Shown in pieces: positions 34,010 to 45,342 of a stretch of 64,000 nucleotides of DNA. This DNA comes from Takakia lepidozioides. Taxonomy: Eukaryota; Streptophyta; Takakiopsida; Takakiales; Takakiaceae. Every line of letters begins with the position of its first letter. The stretch's first letter is position 1. The stretch covers positions 31,539,053 through 31,603,052 of the forward strand of contig CM060732.1 in NCBI GenBank assembly GCA_030704615.1. Reading direction: 5' to 3'. The translations under genes and the position numbers were made by a program. The notes under the pieces were generated by a model that was not told the DNA's origin, searched no databases, and was given only the letters and a program-made list of their open reading frames with translations.

Positions 34010-34591
34010 CCCCTCGCCCAAGAAGAAGGAACTCGAACTGGCCTCTCAAGGACCTCCTCAGTGACCGGGTGCCTATATTTGAACAAAATGTCAGTGGTTT
34101 CTGTCGCCCGGTTGAAACTAACGAGGATGTCGTGCGCCCCCTTGGTAGAAGGACATTTTCACAGTGGGCCCTGTGTTCCCCTCCTCCTCATCCTCATAAC
34201 TGAAGAGAATGTCCCCACTTTCCGAGCCAGTCCGTCCACGCGTAAAGTTTTCACCTATGCACTCATCATACGTCCACTCGCAACAATTCCAGCGATACAG
34301 CAACGCTGTGCGTGATCTGTTCGGCTCCCACACATGCGGAAAGTCCAGGTCCATGATGCGTAGGAACCACCTGCTCCCCAGCCGGGGTCCAGGAGAATCG
34401 TGCAATCCTGGAAGAAACTCCATTGCTCTCAGCTGGACAAGTCGAGGATCGTCCCTGTAAACATCCAGGAAGACAATGATGTCGTCTGCTTTCGGGAAAA
34501 TGACTCCCGTCTGGCGTCGATAGATGTGATTCGGGCACGACATGGCCTCACGACACAGCACGAACTCAAAGCAGGGAGGAGATGGGCACAA
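34010..34591 (-). CDS. Small MULE-B ORF convergent with the transposase, unknown
   Basis: The minus frame 34118-34591 encodes DDIIVFLDVYRDDPRLVQLR, SRWFLRIMDLDFPHVWEPNR and LLYRWNCCEWTYDECIGENF. It continues after a one-base shift near 34135 as HDILVSFNRATETTDILFKY RHPVTEEVLERPVRV to a TAG near 34012, giving about 195 residues. The amino-acid pattern (aromatic-rich beta strands) looks like a real folded protein rather than a shadow. I do not recognise the family, and neither MULE-A nor MULE-D shows an obvious copy. Confidence 0.45.
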
Positions 34592-34659
34592 CAGAGAAGA
34601 GTGAAGAGCAAAATGAGAGCAAGGCCTCCCTCACCGTAAGGCGGGTATTTGCTCTCCGA

Positions 34660-35135
34660 CGCCCAATTTCGGCGCCGTTATTACATGGAGTGCGGAAGCT
34701 TCAGCCGAGAATTTTGTTTCCGCAGGTCAATTTCGGCGCCGTTATTGGTTGCAATCCCCAGCCTTCAGCCGGGTATTTGGTTTCCGGACCCAATTTCGGC
34801 GCCGTTATCGGCTGCACTCCGGTGGCTTCAGCCGAGTATTTGGTTTCCGGGGCCCATTTCGGCGCCGTTATCGCCTGCACTCCGGAGGATGCAGCCGGGT
34901 ATTTGGTTGGCAGAGCCCAATTACTTTCACCGTTGTTGGCTTCACTCCCGAGCCTTCAGCGCGCTATTTCTTTTCCTGTGCCCAATTACGGCGTCGTTAT
35001 ACCCAACCATCCTGCACTTCTGCAATAGTACTATCCACGGTTATAGGTCGCCATTGCGTTTTCGGAGTCTGCAAACCCGGATCCTAATTCCGCTTGCGTC
35101 TCTGCCTCTGGGATAATTTCGGTGCCGTTATTGCC
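34660..35135 (+). repeat. Right-arm array of 63-65-bp units with a GGCGCCGTTAT core
   Basis: Copies of AATTTCGGCGCCGTTAT start at about 34665, 34729, 34792, 34855, 34919 (diverged) and 34984 (diverged), with a last one near 35115. The spacer between them (CACTCC..CTTCAGCCGGGTATTTGG) is also conserved, so this is a true tandem minisatellite. Confidence 0.88.
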
Positions 35136-35159
35136 CAGAATTCTGTTATTCTATGACCT

Positions 35160-35378
35160 GGCCTGGCGGTCCATGAGCCTGGGCTCCAAGTCATGAGCGT
35201 ACACTGGTACTCATGAGCGGAGTGCTTCCAGCATGAGCGCGGAAATCTTCGATTTTTGATTATTTTATAGTTTTTGGCCCGAAAAAAATCTGCCGAAATT
35301 CGAAGTGTGTTACTTTGCGGCTCATGGGTTAGCCATGCCCGCTCATGAGCTCATGAGCTCATGGAATAGCAACCCCCC
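35160..35378 (-). repeat. Right TIR and subterminal repeats of MULE-B
   Basis: Scattered CATGAGC units (from about 35172) lead to GCTCATGAGCTCATGAGCTC ATGGAATAGCAACCCCC at the end. Confidence 0.87.
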
Positions 35379-35387
35379 AATAGGGGA
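35379..35387. repeat. Right 9-bp target-site duplication of MULE-B
   Basis: AATAGGGGA, identical to 21821-21829. Confidence 0.9.
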
Positions 35388-35847
35388 CACAATAGGTGGG
35401 ACCAATGAAGCAGCATGTGCGGCTAATATTGCTCGTCGTGCTATCCGAACTGCCAATCGATCAGATCTGGCTTTAGCCTTATGTTCGGCGGTCACAGGAG
35501 ATTTTCTCATACCCCATAACCCCTTCTTCTTAATTGACAATACAAGATGATCTCCTCGATTTCTTGCAACAGTTAATTCAAGTGTTTTTGACATCTTCTC
35601 TGGTTCAGGCGATAGTTGAATTTGCTCATCATGTGCTATCGCCAGATCTAGCATCTCCACTTTTTGTTAACTCAGGACAGGGAGGCTCAAACGTCTCCCA
35701 CGCCTTCTTCTGAGTAAATAAACATTCCGGAGCCTTCGCCTTCGAACATTGCTTACATAAATTACAATAGGGACATAATTTGAAACTAGGTGGGGAAACC
35801 TTACTATTATGAATGACTTCCCCCGTCATCTTGTAATCCTTCAACAA
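35388..35847 (-). pseudogene. Gypsy-3 Gag N-terminal part
   Basis: The frame 35660-35388 (EMLDLAIAHDEQIQLSPEPE.. HAASLVPPIVSPIG) runs straight into the Gag at 21820 once MULE-B is removed. The upstream frame 35629-35847 has a cysteine cluster (LCPYCNLCKQCSKAKAPECL), a possible zinc-binding leader. The two frames overlap, so one frameshift is present. Confidence 0.65.
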
Positions 35848-35903
35848 ATAGTAATTAACTTGAAATTTTTAGTAAGGCATCACTATAGCGATCCGCATCG
35901 TCT

Positions 35904-35922
35904 TTCCCCGGCAGCGGCGCCA
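35904..35922 (-). promoter_or_regulatory. Primer-binding site of Gypsy-3 (tRNA-Asp type)
   Basis: The minus strand reads TGGCGCCGCTGCCGGGGAA, close to the TGGCGCCGTTGCCGGGGA site of Athila/Tat-type plant gypsy elements. The 5' LTR would end (minus strand) in ..CCTACA at 35929, 6 nt away. Confidence 0.8.
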
Positions 35923-35928
35923 AAAAGA

Positions 35929-37290
35929 TGTAGGATAAAACTATAATCAGCCCAAAGAGGAGGATCAATCAGTCTAGAGTTCGTTCGCTGGGGAAAGCAC
36001 TATACGACTAATCCATAATGATGCCTGCTACTCTATTTCTCTTCATTCTCTCTACTGAAGTCATTCTACTATTACTTATCTCAATCCATAGCAACTAAAA
36101 TCATACCCGTTTCAAGGGTATTTTCACCATTCTCTGTTAACTTTGTCCCATTGTATGAGATCAAATACCATGGCTCATCCACTACTCTTCTCCAATAATC
36201 TGATTGATACAAGGTCAATAGCTCTCGATACCATCATTTATTTACCAACCATAAATTGATCGTCTCTCTGTCGCTACATTGCAGTCTCTTAAAAATATCT
36301 AGCAACAAACTATTAGGTAGTCCAGTAATTAGTTCTACAGGATATGCTATCCGTTTTCCTTCACACATCACCATCGATCACTTTTTTACCACCAGTCCTG
36401 TTTCTCCAGTTGCTCCATGGATTTTCCCTCACCAAAATTATTATTCCATTCCCTCATAAGTTCAGGATAGCCTTCAAAGGTCTATACCACTTCTGCAACC
36501 AACTGTGCTTCCAGTAACAACTCCTGTATATGATGGATATCTCTCTATACCATCCTCTATTGACTAATTGCAATAGAAACACTTCTTTATCGCTACAACA
36601 AAGCTTCAGAAAGATTATTATTGCTAAATGATCTGGTAATCCCGTGATTAACCCTGCTACTTCTTTTATTCCCTCATAATTGCTTTCTGCCATGCAAATG
36701 GTTTTACTTCACTATTGTACCCCTACCTTTGATTCAATTGAAGGCTCTCTATCTTCTTTCCCTTAATATGCTCCTTCTTTTGCTCGAGATATCCATCTAT
36801 CGATATTTCTCTTGGTAGACCAGAAACTAATTCTCATACTGAACTTTTATCTTCTCCATTTGCACACATTCTCACCATCTCACATAATTATGGTTCTTCA
36901 GTTCTTACACACAGAATCACTTTTCATTTCATTACTCCCATCTTCACACATACACAAAGTGAATTGCACCTCCTTTTTCTCATTCTTTTCTTCTATTCAT
37001 TCAGAAATCTCAATATTGCAAAACGCAACACTAAATCTACCATTGAAAAATATTTCTAGAGTCTATCTCCTACTCACTCTACTCTCCCTACTCCGTACTC
37101 CGGTCACGGCTCTCTGGCCCAATTGACACTGTCTGCTTCTTCTGTCATTCAGTCCAGGATGGACTATCGACTGCATACAAGATATCGAAGAACAATGTCC
37201 TATCGTAACAATGTTGAGGGTATCGTAGACTATATCGATGAGAAAGAGATTAAAAAGTTTGGAAATTTGTCATTAAGTCAGAAATTCCTA
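35929..37290 (-). repeat. Probable Gypsy-3 5' LTR with tandem F-box-like relics
   Basis: It sits directly outside the PBS and starts TGTAGG on the plus strand. The minus strand carries repeated, about 316-bp-spaced coding-like segments. One is AGLITGLPDHLAIIIFLKLC CSDKEVFLLQLVNRGWYREI (36454-36693). A second at about 36170-36355 reads ELITGLPNSLLLDIFKRLQC SDRETINLWLVNK.WYRELL, and a weaker third near 36830 reads ELVSGLPREIS. LP..L...IF..L....L.LVN..WY resembles an F-box. No intact gene is present and the LTR outer end is not located. Confidence 0.4.
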
Positions 37291-37299
37291 TTATTTTAT

Positions 37300-38481
37300 A
37301 AGTGTGTTTCTAGGGCAAGAAGCGACAAAAGTATATCTTTTCAAAATGTCCACAACCGGGGAGGGTAGCGGGGTGAGCCTCGTTAGGCGGATGCAGAAGA
37401 GTGGTGACCTGGAGAAATGTTTCTTATGTTTGATCACGTCAAACGGATGAAAGATTGGATGACTATGGCTTGTCATGTATACGATCCAGCAGCGAGTTAT
37501 GACAATTGCAGTTTGTGACATGCAATCGGAGGATTCGGAATCCCAGCAGCTCATGTGGAAATCCTTGATTCGTGTTATGGGGTACCAGGGCGTCCCTGCT
37601 CCAAATTTTGCTGGTTTCATGGCAGATAGTGCACAGACAAATTTCAATGCTGTGTGGATTATCTTCAGATCGGGGGACGCAAAGGTGCCAATGGAGGGAA
37701 GAGAGCGTACATGTCTGTTACATTGGACCCAATCTTTGGAGAAACATACAAAAGCGGATATCAAACCTGAGATGCAGACACAACATCGTAAGTTGTGCAT
37801 AGAGTACAAAGATGTCAAATCAATGGCGGAGGCGAATACATTGTTCCAAACAATTTGTGCCTGATTGTTCTCTTCAGGTGCAGCATCGCTTGATAGTATG
37901 AGAACGTTGGAAGATTGGTTGGCGTTTTGGCACTTCCGGTACAGACAGTGGGGAGCATCCATGACAATGGTGCGTATCTAGTATTGCATGCATTTTCCAT
38001 ATCGTTCTAGGGCGCACAGCTGCATTTGCTTGGGTGGTGTTGTAACCTCTTTGGTATTCTGAAGTGTGTTTTCCACTTTGCAGAACATGTCCATTGAGGA
38101 AATGACAGACATGTCATCTTGTTATTTGGTAGAGACAGTGCACAACGCATGGTTGCAACAGTCCGGGAAACGGGGTCGGAATTTGTATGTGGCAACAACA
38201 GATGATCTCATACGTGCACTCCAACAACAAACCAGATATCGTGACTTCTTGAGAGGAGGCATTGGTGGGAAGGGTCCAGACAAACCAGAGTTGATGTTGC
38301 GAGCTGCAAGTAGATCAGGGGATCCAAGTAAGATAGCACGGGAGTTGGACATGTGTTCCAAGGGAATGCCTCTTGTGTCTAGAGTTCCACATCTGGAAGG
38401 GGAGGAGAGATTCGGCTCCTGCAAGAGGAAATTGAATACCCCTCCTGGTTCTGATTCCGATTCGCACAGGGCAGACCGTGA
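37300..38481 (+). pseudogene. MULE transposase relic C2, left part
   Basis: Begins KVYLFKMSTTGEGSGVSLVR RMQ, has a frame change near 37420, then TIAVCDMQSEDSESQQLMWK, NFAGFMADSAQTNFNAVWII and ERTCLLHWTQSLEKH (core Asp and CxxH region). It then has WHFRYRQWGASMTM, an intron at 37980-38083 (GTGCGTAT..TTTGCAG, 104 nt) and exon 2 (SIEEMTDMSSCYLVETVHNA to DSHRADRDNF). Exon 2 is interrupted at the MULE-D target site and resumes at 57597. Confidence 0.85.
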
Positions 38482-38490
38482 TAACTTCTC
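38482..38490. repeat. Left target-site duplication of MULE-D
   Basis: TAACTTCTC, matching TAACTTCTT at 57597-57605 (8 of 9). Joining the two sides restores the conserved RDNF..PRVP reading of the C2 transposase. Confidence 0.83.
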
Positions 38491-38590
38491 GAGCGCAGCA
38501 AAGCTGTGAGCAGAACCTGTGAGCAGATTCCTGGATGCGTGAGCAGATTCCCCGAAGCACGATTCAAAGCATGAGCAGATTTCGCTTGCG
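38491..38590 (+). repeat. Left TIR region and GTGAGCAGA repeats of MULE-D
   Basis: GCAGCAAAGCTGTGAGCAGA is followed by GTGAGCAGATTCC and ATGAGCAGATTTC copies. The right-end counterpart is at 57515-57596 (CTGCTCACGGATTCTGCTCA CGG). Confidence 0.78.
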
Positions 38591-38999
38591 GACCCCAAAA
38601 CCGTGGGAACAAGCGGGCCTGTTGCCGTGGACGCCAACTTCACTACAAAGACGCAATCTCCGCTCCATCGGTACGAAGACAAATAGGCTCCATGACGACA
38701 AAGTGGCACGGATGAATGGATGTGGGATGGACGTAAAAGTGTAATGGATGATCGTAGGATGAAGCACGGATGAGAAGTTGTCCAGATGAGGGAACTATGG
38801 AGGACTGTATGAGCCTCGCGAGGGATCAGCAAGCGCATGGACTAGGCATTAAGGTGTCGTCAACGACATCTTAAATCGCATGCTCAACCTGAGAAATCAA
38901 CCCATGAAAATCGTTCCAAGAAAAAAATCTTTGCCTGGAAAAAAACCATAGGGGGAGTTGTAATCCTGCTTAGGGAAGCAAAGAATTAAGATGTCGTCA

Positions 39000-41525
39000 A
39001 CGACATTTTAATCCCCTGCCCTCTTTGAACATGGAAATTTCACCAAACATGATAAAACACAATATGGGAAAGTATATATATATATTATGTACGCCACAAA
39101 ATTGAGAAAGGTTTGGGTTAATTTGAACAATATGCATCCATGAAGAGTGACTGCAATAGCAGGATGCTTGTATCTGTTTGAACTTTGCAGCCCTGAGCAG
39201 CAACTCTGCCCTGTCCGGTCCCTTACCAGCACCCCGTCCTCTGAGGAATTCTTGGTACTTTGTTTGTTGCAAAAGAGCGCGAATAAGGTCATCTGCAGTT
39301 GCAATGTAAAGGTTCCGATCGTTCTTACCAGATTGCACCATCCACATACTATGAACAATCTCCGCGAGATTGCAGGATGGCATATTCGCAATGTCTTCCA
39401 GTGACATATTCTGCAAGTAAATGCCACACACATGCCACTATTATGTGGAGCTGCATTCGAACTGGACCGGACGGCATGGCCGTTGGTGCACACACCCCCA
39501 TATATATCCTTACAGCGGTCATGAAGGCACCCCACTATCTGTATCTGAAGTGCCAAAAGCCCAACCAGTCTTCTAGCTCTATGATCCCCTCCAGACTCGC
39601 CGCTTCAGAGGAGTACCACCATGCTTTGATAGTCTGATACATGGCATTTGCTTCCCTTTCTGTGGTGGCATCTTTGTATAAACGGCATAGTCGCAGGTGC
39701 TCCTCTTGCAACTCCAATTTTATGGAATTTTTTGTGTGCCGTCAAAGGGACTGGGTCCAATGAAAGAGGCAAGTGCGTTCCCGGCCTTGCATTGGTATTT
39801 TTGGGTCACCAGAGCCAAACACAGTCCGCACAGCATTCCAATTAGCTTGTGCGCTGTCTGCCATGAACCCTGTGAAATTTGCATTTGGCAAACCATGAAC
39901 TCTCATGACGTTAAGTAGAGCCTTCCACATAAGAATTTGGGACTCTGTGTCCTCCGACTGCATGTCACAAACAACAATAGTCATAACTCGCTGGTACGTA
40001 GGATCATACACATGACAGGCCATTGTCGTCCAATCCTTCACTCGCTTCACGTGATCAAACATTACCCAGGACTTATGAAGATCACCCCCGGCCTGCATTC
40101 TACGCACCAGGCTAACTCCAGAACCCTCCGCAACTGTGGATATCATGAACAAGTATACTTTTTGGGACCCCTATCCTGGGAAAACACTGTCCTAGATGAA
40201 GTCCTATTGACTTCTGTGCTTCAATTCTAGGATGCTATCTACGTATCATTTGTTACCTGCCCCAATCCTAAGGGCATTGATTTGATAACGAGCATTCGGA
40301 GAAGCCAATGTTGAGAAATGATCCATCATAGAGTCAAGCAAGTCGTTGTCTCATCCGACTCCCCCAGCAGATGTTTATGCAGGAAGCCTTTGCTGGCTGC
40401 CATAGCAATGGCTGATGGTGATGCAGTGGGAGCATTTTGAAATTCTTGCTGAAGCAGCGAACGCACTGTCTCAGCACTCTCCCTGCAATCTCCTCGCGAC
40501 ACTGGATGTGCATGGGTGCCAAAATGGATACAAGCCCGTGTGAGGTGGTTGATACGGTGCAGCACGTAGTACATCCGTGCATTGCATTCCGCCATGCACT
40601 GTGGCACGACTTTACAAAACTTGCAAATGACGGAACCGCTCGTTGGAGGAGCACACCCAACTTGAAATGGGTTGTCGCAGACTCCCTCCCACTCCGTCTC
40701 ATTTTCCACACCGGCCATTTGGAAGTGTTGGCAATCCGAATTTGCACAACGTAAGTGCCCAACACAAATGGATCTCCGAAACTTCAGGCCATGCAGATTG
40801 CAGATATTGGAAGTTTTAGTCCTACACCACGGGTGTCCATCGTGTTTCTTGTCCATGCTCGCCATGAGTCCAGCCAAACCTCCACATGACGTTGGAGGTG
40901 GCAGATCAAAAACGATGTCTCCATCAAAATCAGAGGGTAGAAATTTCGCTCTTTGGATCCGGTATGTTTCCCAGACAATGCCTCTCACATCACTCTTGCA
41001 TCCCGGCAACCCTCTCAACGACTACAACTTTGGAATGACACTAATGATCTCCTGGACATCGGGGTCTACCAGTATAGGAGGGTTCGGAGGAAGAGGGACC
41101 TCCGTGATGCCATCTTCTGAACTGTCGGAGAGGTCGATAAATGTCGTGGAGGTAGTTTCTTCTGTCTTGATGGGGTCTGATTTTGGCGCCTGCACCACCG
41201 AAGCTGCTGTTCCGGGTGTGAGTATAGTGTCAGATGAAAGGCGTCTCTGATCTCCATGAACACGGTACTTGGCAGGTGGAATTCTCCACTCTCTTCGACC
41301 ATCCCGGTTATGCGGCTTCTGAATATGTGTTCCCTTGACCTTCCCACTACTATTGTACACCTCTCTGACCACATGGACGAACCTTGGCTCAAATCGGAAT
41401 GTAATGCAAATCAAATCCTCCTCAACAACAGCCAGGCCATTGTCGTCGGCCACGGCGCTCAGGTACTTGGCTTGCAAATGGGAGTACAGTATTACCACAT
41501 CTGAGGAGGGAAATATTGCGTGCAT
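39000..41525 (-). pseudogene. MULE-D transposase relic
   Basis: From 41525 down: N-terminal domain (GLAVVEEDLICITFRFEPRF) with an acidic TFIDLSDSSEDG motif; WRKY/GCM1-like zinc region at 40326-41018 (KHDGHPWCRTKTSN, CKFCKVVPQCMAECNARMYY, CIHFGTHAHPVSRGDC); a decayed middle with stops (40160-40330); core at 39742-40152 (WVMFDHVKRVKDWTTMACHV, FTGFMADSAQANWNAVRTVF, ERTCLFHWTQSL); a helix at 39535-39717; and the start of exon 2 at 39150-39431 (MSLEDIANMPSCNLAEIVHS). Homology stops near 39190 and the SWIM finger is absent. Multiple stops and frameshifts make it dead. Confidence 0.87.
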
Positions 41526-42024
41526 GGACTGGGTTCAAGCACACTGGACAATGTGGGGCGACTCCTATTCTGTGTTCATATTGTTTATATTCGCACAATG
41601 TACTTTATCCATTCCATCATTCTCATGACAATCATGCAGCATTTCGCCGCCATAGAAATTGCTGAGCAGTATTAAAAATTACGAGGGTGCGTTCAATTTC
41701 CTGACAATGACATATTTCCCACAGACAATTCCGCAGCCCATTCCATAACGACCCCTATGTTGGTCGAACACAAACTAACACCCACGGGTACGTGTTCTTC
41801 ATACAGAGGTTCCACTAACAAGGCCCAGACCGGCAATGATGGTCCATGCCAGTTGCCCATATCCAAGTTGCAGACCAAGTAACCCCGGCAGCCGCATTTG
41901 GCACAAGCCAATTAAGAGCCATTAATGTTTTATGGGAAAATCCTAATGAATGATTTCGGAGATGAAACCCCAACCGCCATCCATCCATCCATTGCCTGGA
42001 CCCTAATGGAGTGTTGGAAGATGT
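41526..42024. promoter_or_regulatory. Divergent intergenic region of MULE-D
   Basis: Separates the oppositely transcribed transposase and accessory gene, as 27412-29955 does in MULE-B, but it is short and lacks the D palindromes. No gene is seen. Confidence 0.5.
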
Positions 42025-45000
42025 GTGTCCCTTAAGTGTCATTTCAAACTATTCACACTGGAGCCTCCCAAGAATGTCATCGTCTCTACAAAGAAGAGGT
42101 CGCGTAGGAAATCTCTTTACTACACGTCGCTTGATCTTTCAGAGGTAGAGAGCGACCGTGAGGAGGAGGGATCTGCTGGCGAAGGGGTGCAGAATAGGGG
42201 AGTCCAGGAGCCGTGTGTGGACAAGCAGCTGGAGGAGCTTTTGGAACTTCCCCTTTTGGGGGAGGCTGGGATAGAAAGAATGCCACCAATAAGAGAAGAG
42301 GAAGGCATGCCAAGCAGTGGCGTTACTCCCGTGAAAGAGGTCGTTGCAAAGGAGGTGGACGTGCACACCCGGGAGCGCCAATCCAACATAGCTTTGTCTT
42401 TGCGGGCGTTGAAGGACAAGGCACAAGCGGGAGGCAGCATGTGAGCAGTGGATTTGGAGACGGACAGTGCTGGACAAAGTCTCCTTCAGGTAACACAACC
42501 ATTATTGTGCATAGTTCAGTTTGTTTCTGCATTGTTATAGATTGAAACAAGTGGAGCCTTCGAAGTATGCACTGCATTTTAAGATGTCGTTGACGACAGC
42601 TTAATCTCCCAACGCATCCTCTTCGCAATACCCTCCTCTCTGCTTCCCACATTTTCCGTGGCAGTGCCAAATCAAGGCGTCGTCAACACAAGCTTAAAAT
42701 GGGCATGCTTTTTGTCATTGAATGAATGTGTGATGTTTTGCAGAGGAAACGGAAGAAAGCCTAGGAGAGTTTCCGTGAGATACCAACCGAGAGGAACGCA
42801 CCAAACCAGAACTCTGAAGTGGTTGTTAACTTGAATGAGGAGGAGGTGCCTAGGGTTCACTCTTCGGAGCAGGCTGTGGCTACAGTGGAGCAGCCAGTGG
42901 ACACACAAGCACGAGTGAAGGGGAAGACACAAGTGTAAGGAACAATGCGACCTACGGAGAAAGGGTCTTCCAGCGGCTGTCCCAAGCCTGCAAAGGTTCG
43001 TTCTAGATTGCCCAATCTCATCTGTGAGTGTTGCTTTGAAGAAGAAGAAATGTCGTTACATTCAAAGCCAGCCATTGTTTTTGGAAGCATAGATTGCAAG
43101 AAACAAAGACTAAACATTCATACAAGTCTGCAAAGTGAGGGGGTTTCTGTAGCAGAATGAAATAGGAAGATTAAGGCATCGTTGACGACACCTTAATATA
43201 GTCTGTCATTCCCTATTTTAGGGTTTGAGTGGTGGGTAGTCTGCACTTTGAGGGGATATCTGAAATATAAATGAGCAGAGTATCCACCCCTAATCATGTT
43301 CATCTCTACCTCAAACTATGCCTCAACGTTCATTTGACAGGCCAAATTAAGACATCGTCAACGATGCCTTAATCTGCCTCCTTATTTCATAACAAAACAG
43401 CCACTGAATGTGCATATTATCCACCGCTGACCCTATCCCTCACTGCATCAAAAAATTTGGAAAGCAGATTCTCACTCCAAATTAACGTATCGTCAATGAT
43501 GCCTTAATTCCCCAGTGAGGGAACGTTCGAAACTAGAAATAAGAGTGGTATTAAGGCATCGTTGACGACACCTTAAGCTTGAGTGAAAACTTTTTTTTTA
43601 GTAGACTTTTAAGCAGAGAGGAACCAGATCCAATGTCGAGAGTCTCCCCATTCGGTGGCTGACGATGCCTTAATCTGGCCTTTCAAATGAACGTTGAGGC
43701 ATAGTTTGATGTAGGGATGAACAGGATTAGGGGTGGATACTCTGCCCAGTGAGGCAACGTTCGAAACAAAAAATAAGGGTGGTGTTAAGGCATCGTTGAC
43801 GATACCTTAATCTTGAGTGAAAACATTTTTTTTAGTAGACTTTAAAGCAAAGAGGACCATGATCCAGTGTCGAGAGTCTCCAAATTCAGTGTCTGTTTTA
43901 AACTGAAATAAGGAGGTAGATTAAGGCATCGTTGACGATGCCTTAATCTGGCATGTTAAGCACAGTTTCCAGGGATACTATGAAGCACATATGGAAAGGA
44001 TTGCTGGTGGATAGTCTGCACTTTGAGTGATGTTTTCAACATAAATGAAGATCCGAATTAAGGCATCATTGACGATACCTTAATCTGTAGTGTAATTTTG
44101 GGAATCTAATTTTGGGAATATGGTGTATACTTTGAAGCATATGAAGAGTACTTTTCAATAGGTGGGCGCAACTAGAAGCAGGGAGGATAAGTCATAATAA
44201 GGCATCGCTGACGATACCTTAATAGTGGTCTGAATATGATGTGGAAAAACACAAATGTATGCAGAAAAAGAGGAAGAAGGCTGGGGAAAGCCAGCCTCCA
44301 CATGTGACATCTATTCCTGAAACTGAAGAGGAAGACACATCTGTCAATTACGAAGATAAAGTGCATTCAATGACGTACACCTCCAAGGTAAACTCCAGGA
44401 AGGTCATAAATTCCATGGAAGTTTGGGACGACACCCGTATGATTCCCCTATGCAGGATGATTTCCATGCCTGCCGTTCGTCCAGCCCTGCACCATGATAT
44501 CAAGAAGCTGCAGGGTGATTTCATCCACGGGTACTTAAAGGGCTCCGCAGTTTTTTACGTTTATGTTACAGACATCCATGGATCAGAGAAATGATTAAGA
44601 GATTAAGGCCGATTGGGACCCGCTTTGGAATGAAGTGAACTTGGAGTTTGAGTCAGAGCTTTCCCTGAACCCATCTCACAGACAGTACATGGGGAAGATG
44701 TTCTTCGTATGGGATGGTAATCACCGTTTGGTTGCCTGGATGGAATATATCACGAGAATGTATCCGGACAACAAAGACTGGCACGACCGAGTTATGTCAA
44801 TGGTCTTGGATCCACAAGGCAAAATAACACAACTTATGACTGCCGTGCACGATGTCAACAAGTAAGTCTTCTTTGGTTTCATCTTTGTGAACTTCATTTC
44901 TGTCCCTTTTTTCAAGATTGCTGTACTCATATGCTTTGAATGCAGGGGCACTGAGACATCACACGTCACAACGAACATAGTGCATACACTATTTCGTATG

Positions 45001-45151
45001 CAAAGTATAGGAGTAATGCCGTTGGAAACATTCTCCAGCGTCTTGTCTGCGGAGACATTGAAGAAATGCCAAACAATCAAGAAGTCTGAAACTTGGTACA
45101 ATTTGACGAGGGAAGCTTTCCTCGAGTACTCATACGTGCTAAGACTAGTTC
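42025..45151 (+). pseudogene. MULE-D accessory gene, 5' part (charged N-terminus and ParB-like region)
   Basis: The first frame 42025-42444 is charged and probably disordered (STKKRSRRKSLYYTS). A second coding-like piece at 42740-42938 has RKRKKA then EVVVNLNEEEVPRVHSSEQ. After a palindrome-rich noncoding stretch, 44241-44865 gives IPLCRMISMPAVRPALHHDI and GKMFFVWDGNHRLVAWMEYI, homologous to the ParB-like exon of MULE-B. A GTAAGT donor follows near 44862. The next exon, 44945-45151, has TNIVHTLFRMQSIGVMPLET and ETWYNLTREAFLEYSYV, matching MULE-B's GNREGL.. exon. A frameshift and a TAA near 44595 break it, and Gypsy-1 interrupts the gene at 45157. Confidence 0.7.
42579..44222 (+). repeat. D-specific 26-bp palindromes dispersed in noncoding DNA of the accessory gene
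   Basis: Imperfect to near-perfect palindromes with core AAGGCATCGTTGACGATGCC and outer TT/TTAA occur at 42579, 43171, 43347, 43482, 43551, 43785, 43921, 44058 and 44197, with a diverged copy near 42672 and a half copy near 43660. Others lie at 38849, 38986 and 56519. All are inside MULE-D and none in the nested Gypsy-1. The region also has a direct repeat of about 140 bp (43513-43650 and 43747-43890). Confidence 0.92.
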
Positions 45152-45156
45152 CTTAT
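45152..45156. repeat. Left 5-bp target-site duplication of Gypsy-1
   Basis: CTTAT, repeated at 55784-55788 immediately outside the other element end (55783). Confidence 0.9.
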
Positions 45157-45342
45157 TGTCGTATGGCTTTTACTCACCCATCCCTTCGCTATTCGAGGCG
45201 GAAACTCCAAGATAGAAGAGTTGGAAATCTCTAAGTACTCAGCCCGCGCAGAACAATCAGTCATGACCTACAGCTAGTGTATCATGGGGGTGTTTCCTAT
45301 TTGTTTCCCTTTTGGCATTCATGTTAGCTATCTTCTGCTATT
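45157..45342 (-). repeat. Gypsy-1 3' LTR, truncated
   Basis: Matches 54826-55003 (ACTCACCCATCCCTTCGCTA, CAGCCCGCGCAGAACAATCA..). About 770 bp of the U3 side present in the 5' LTR is missing, and ORF3 runs directly into it. Confidence 0.88.

Larger units (their letters stand above)
21830..35378 (+). mobile_element. MULE-B: large, nearly intact Mutator-like transposon with accessory gene
   Basis: A 13.55-kb element with 9-bp target duplications and TIRs (left GAGGTTTACTATTTCATGAG; right end inverted GGGGGTTGCTATTCCATGAG). Layout: left arm with palindromes, accessory gene on minus (22521-27411), divergent intergenic region packed with palindromes (27412-29955), transposase on plus (29956-33546), a small convergent ORF on minus (34010-34591) and a right arm with a 63-bp palindrome array. 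It is the best preserved MULE in the window. Confidence 0.9.
18912..35928 (-). mobile_element. Gypsy-3: Ty3/gypsy retrotransposon split by MULE-B
   Basis: The minus-strand order is PBS (35904-35922), Gag N-terminus (35388-35847), [MULE-B], remaining Gag, zinc knuckles, protease and the start of RT. RT breaks off at about 19050. Gag resumes across the insertion as VPPIVSPIG / IFAPPIV. The pol 3' part and 3' LTR are missing. Confidence 0.83.

Noticed and set aside
41693-42042. Minus-strand frames of about 75 codons with Cys and Trp residues
   Set aside because: They lie in the divergent spacer of MULE-D, have no homologue in MULE-B and no motif; likely chance.
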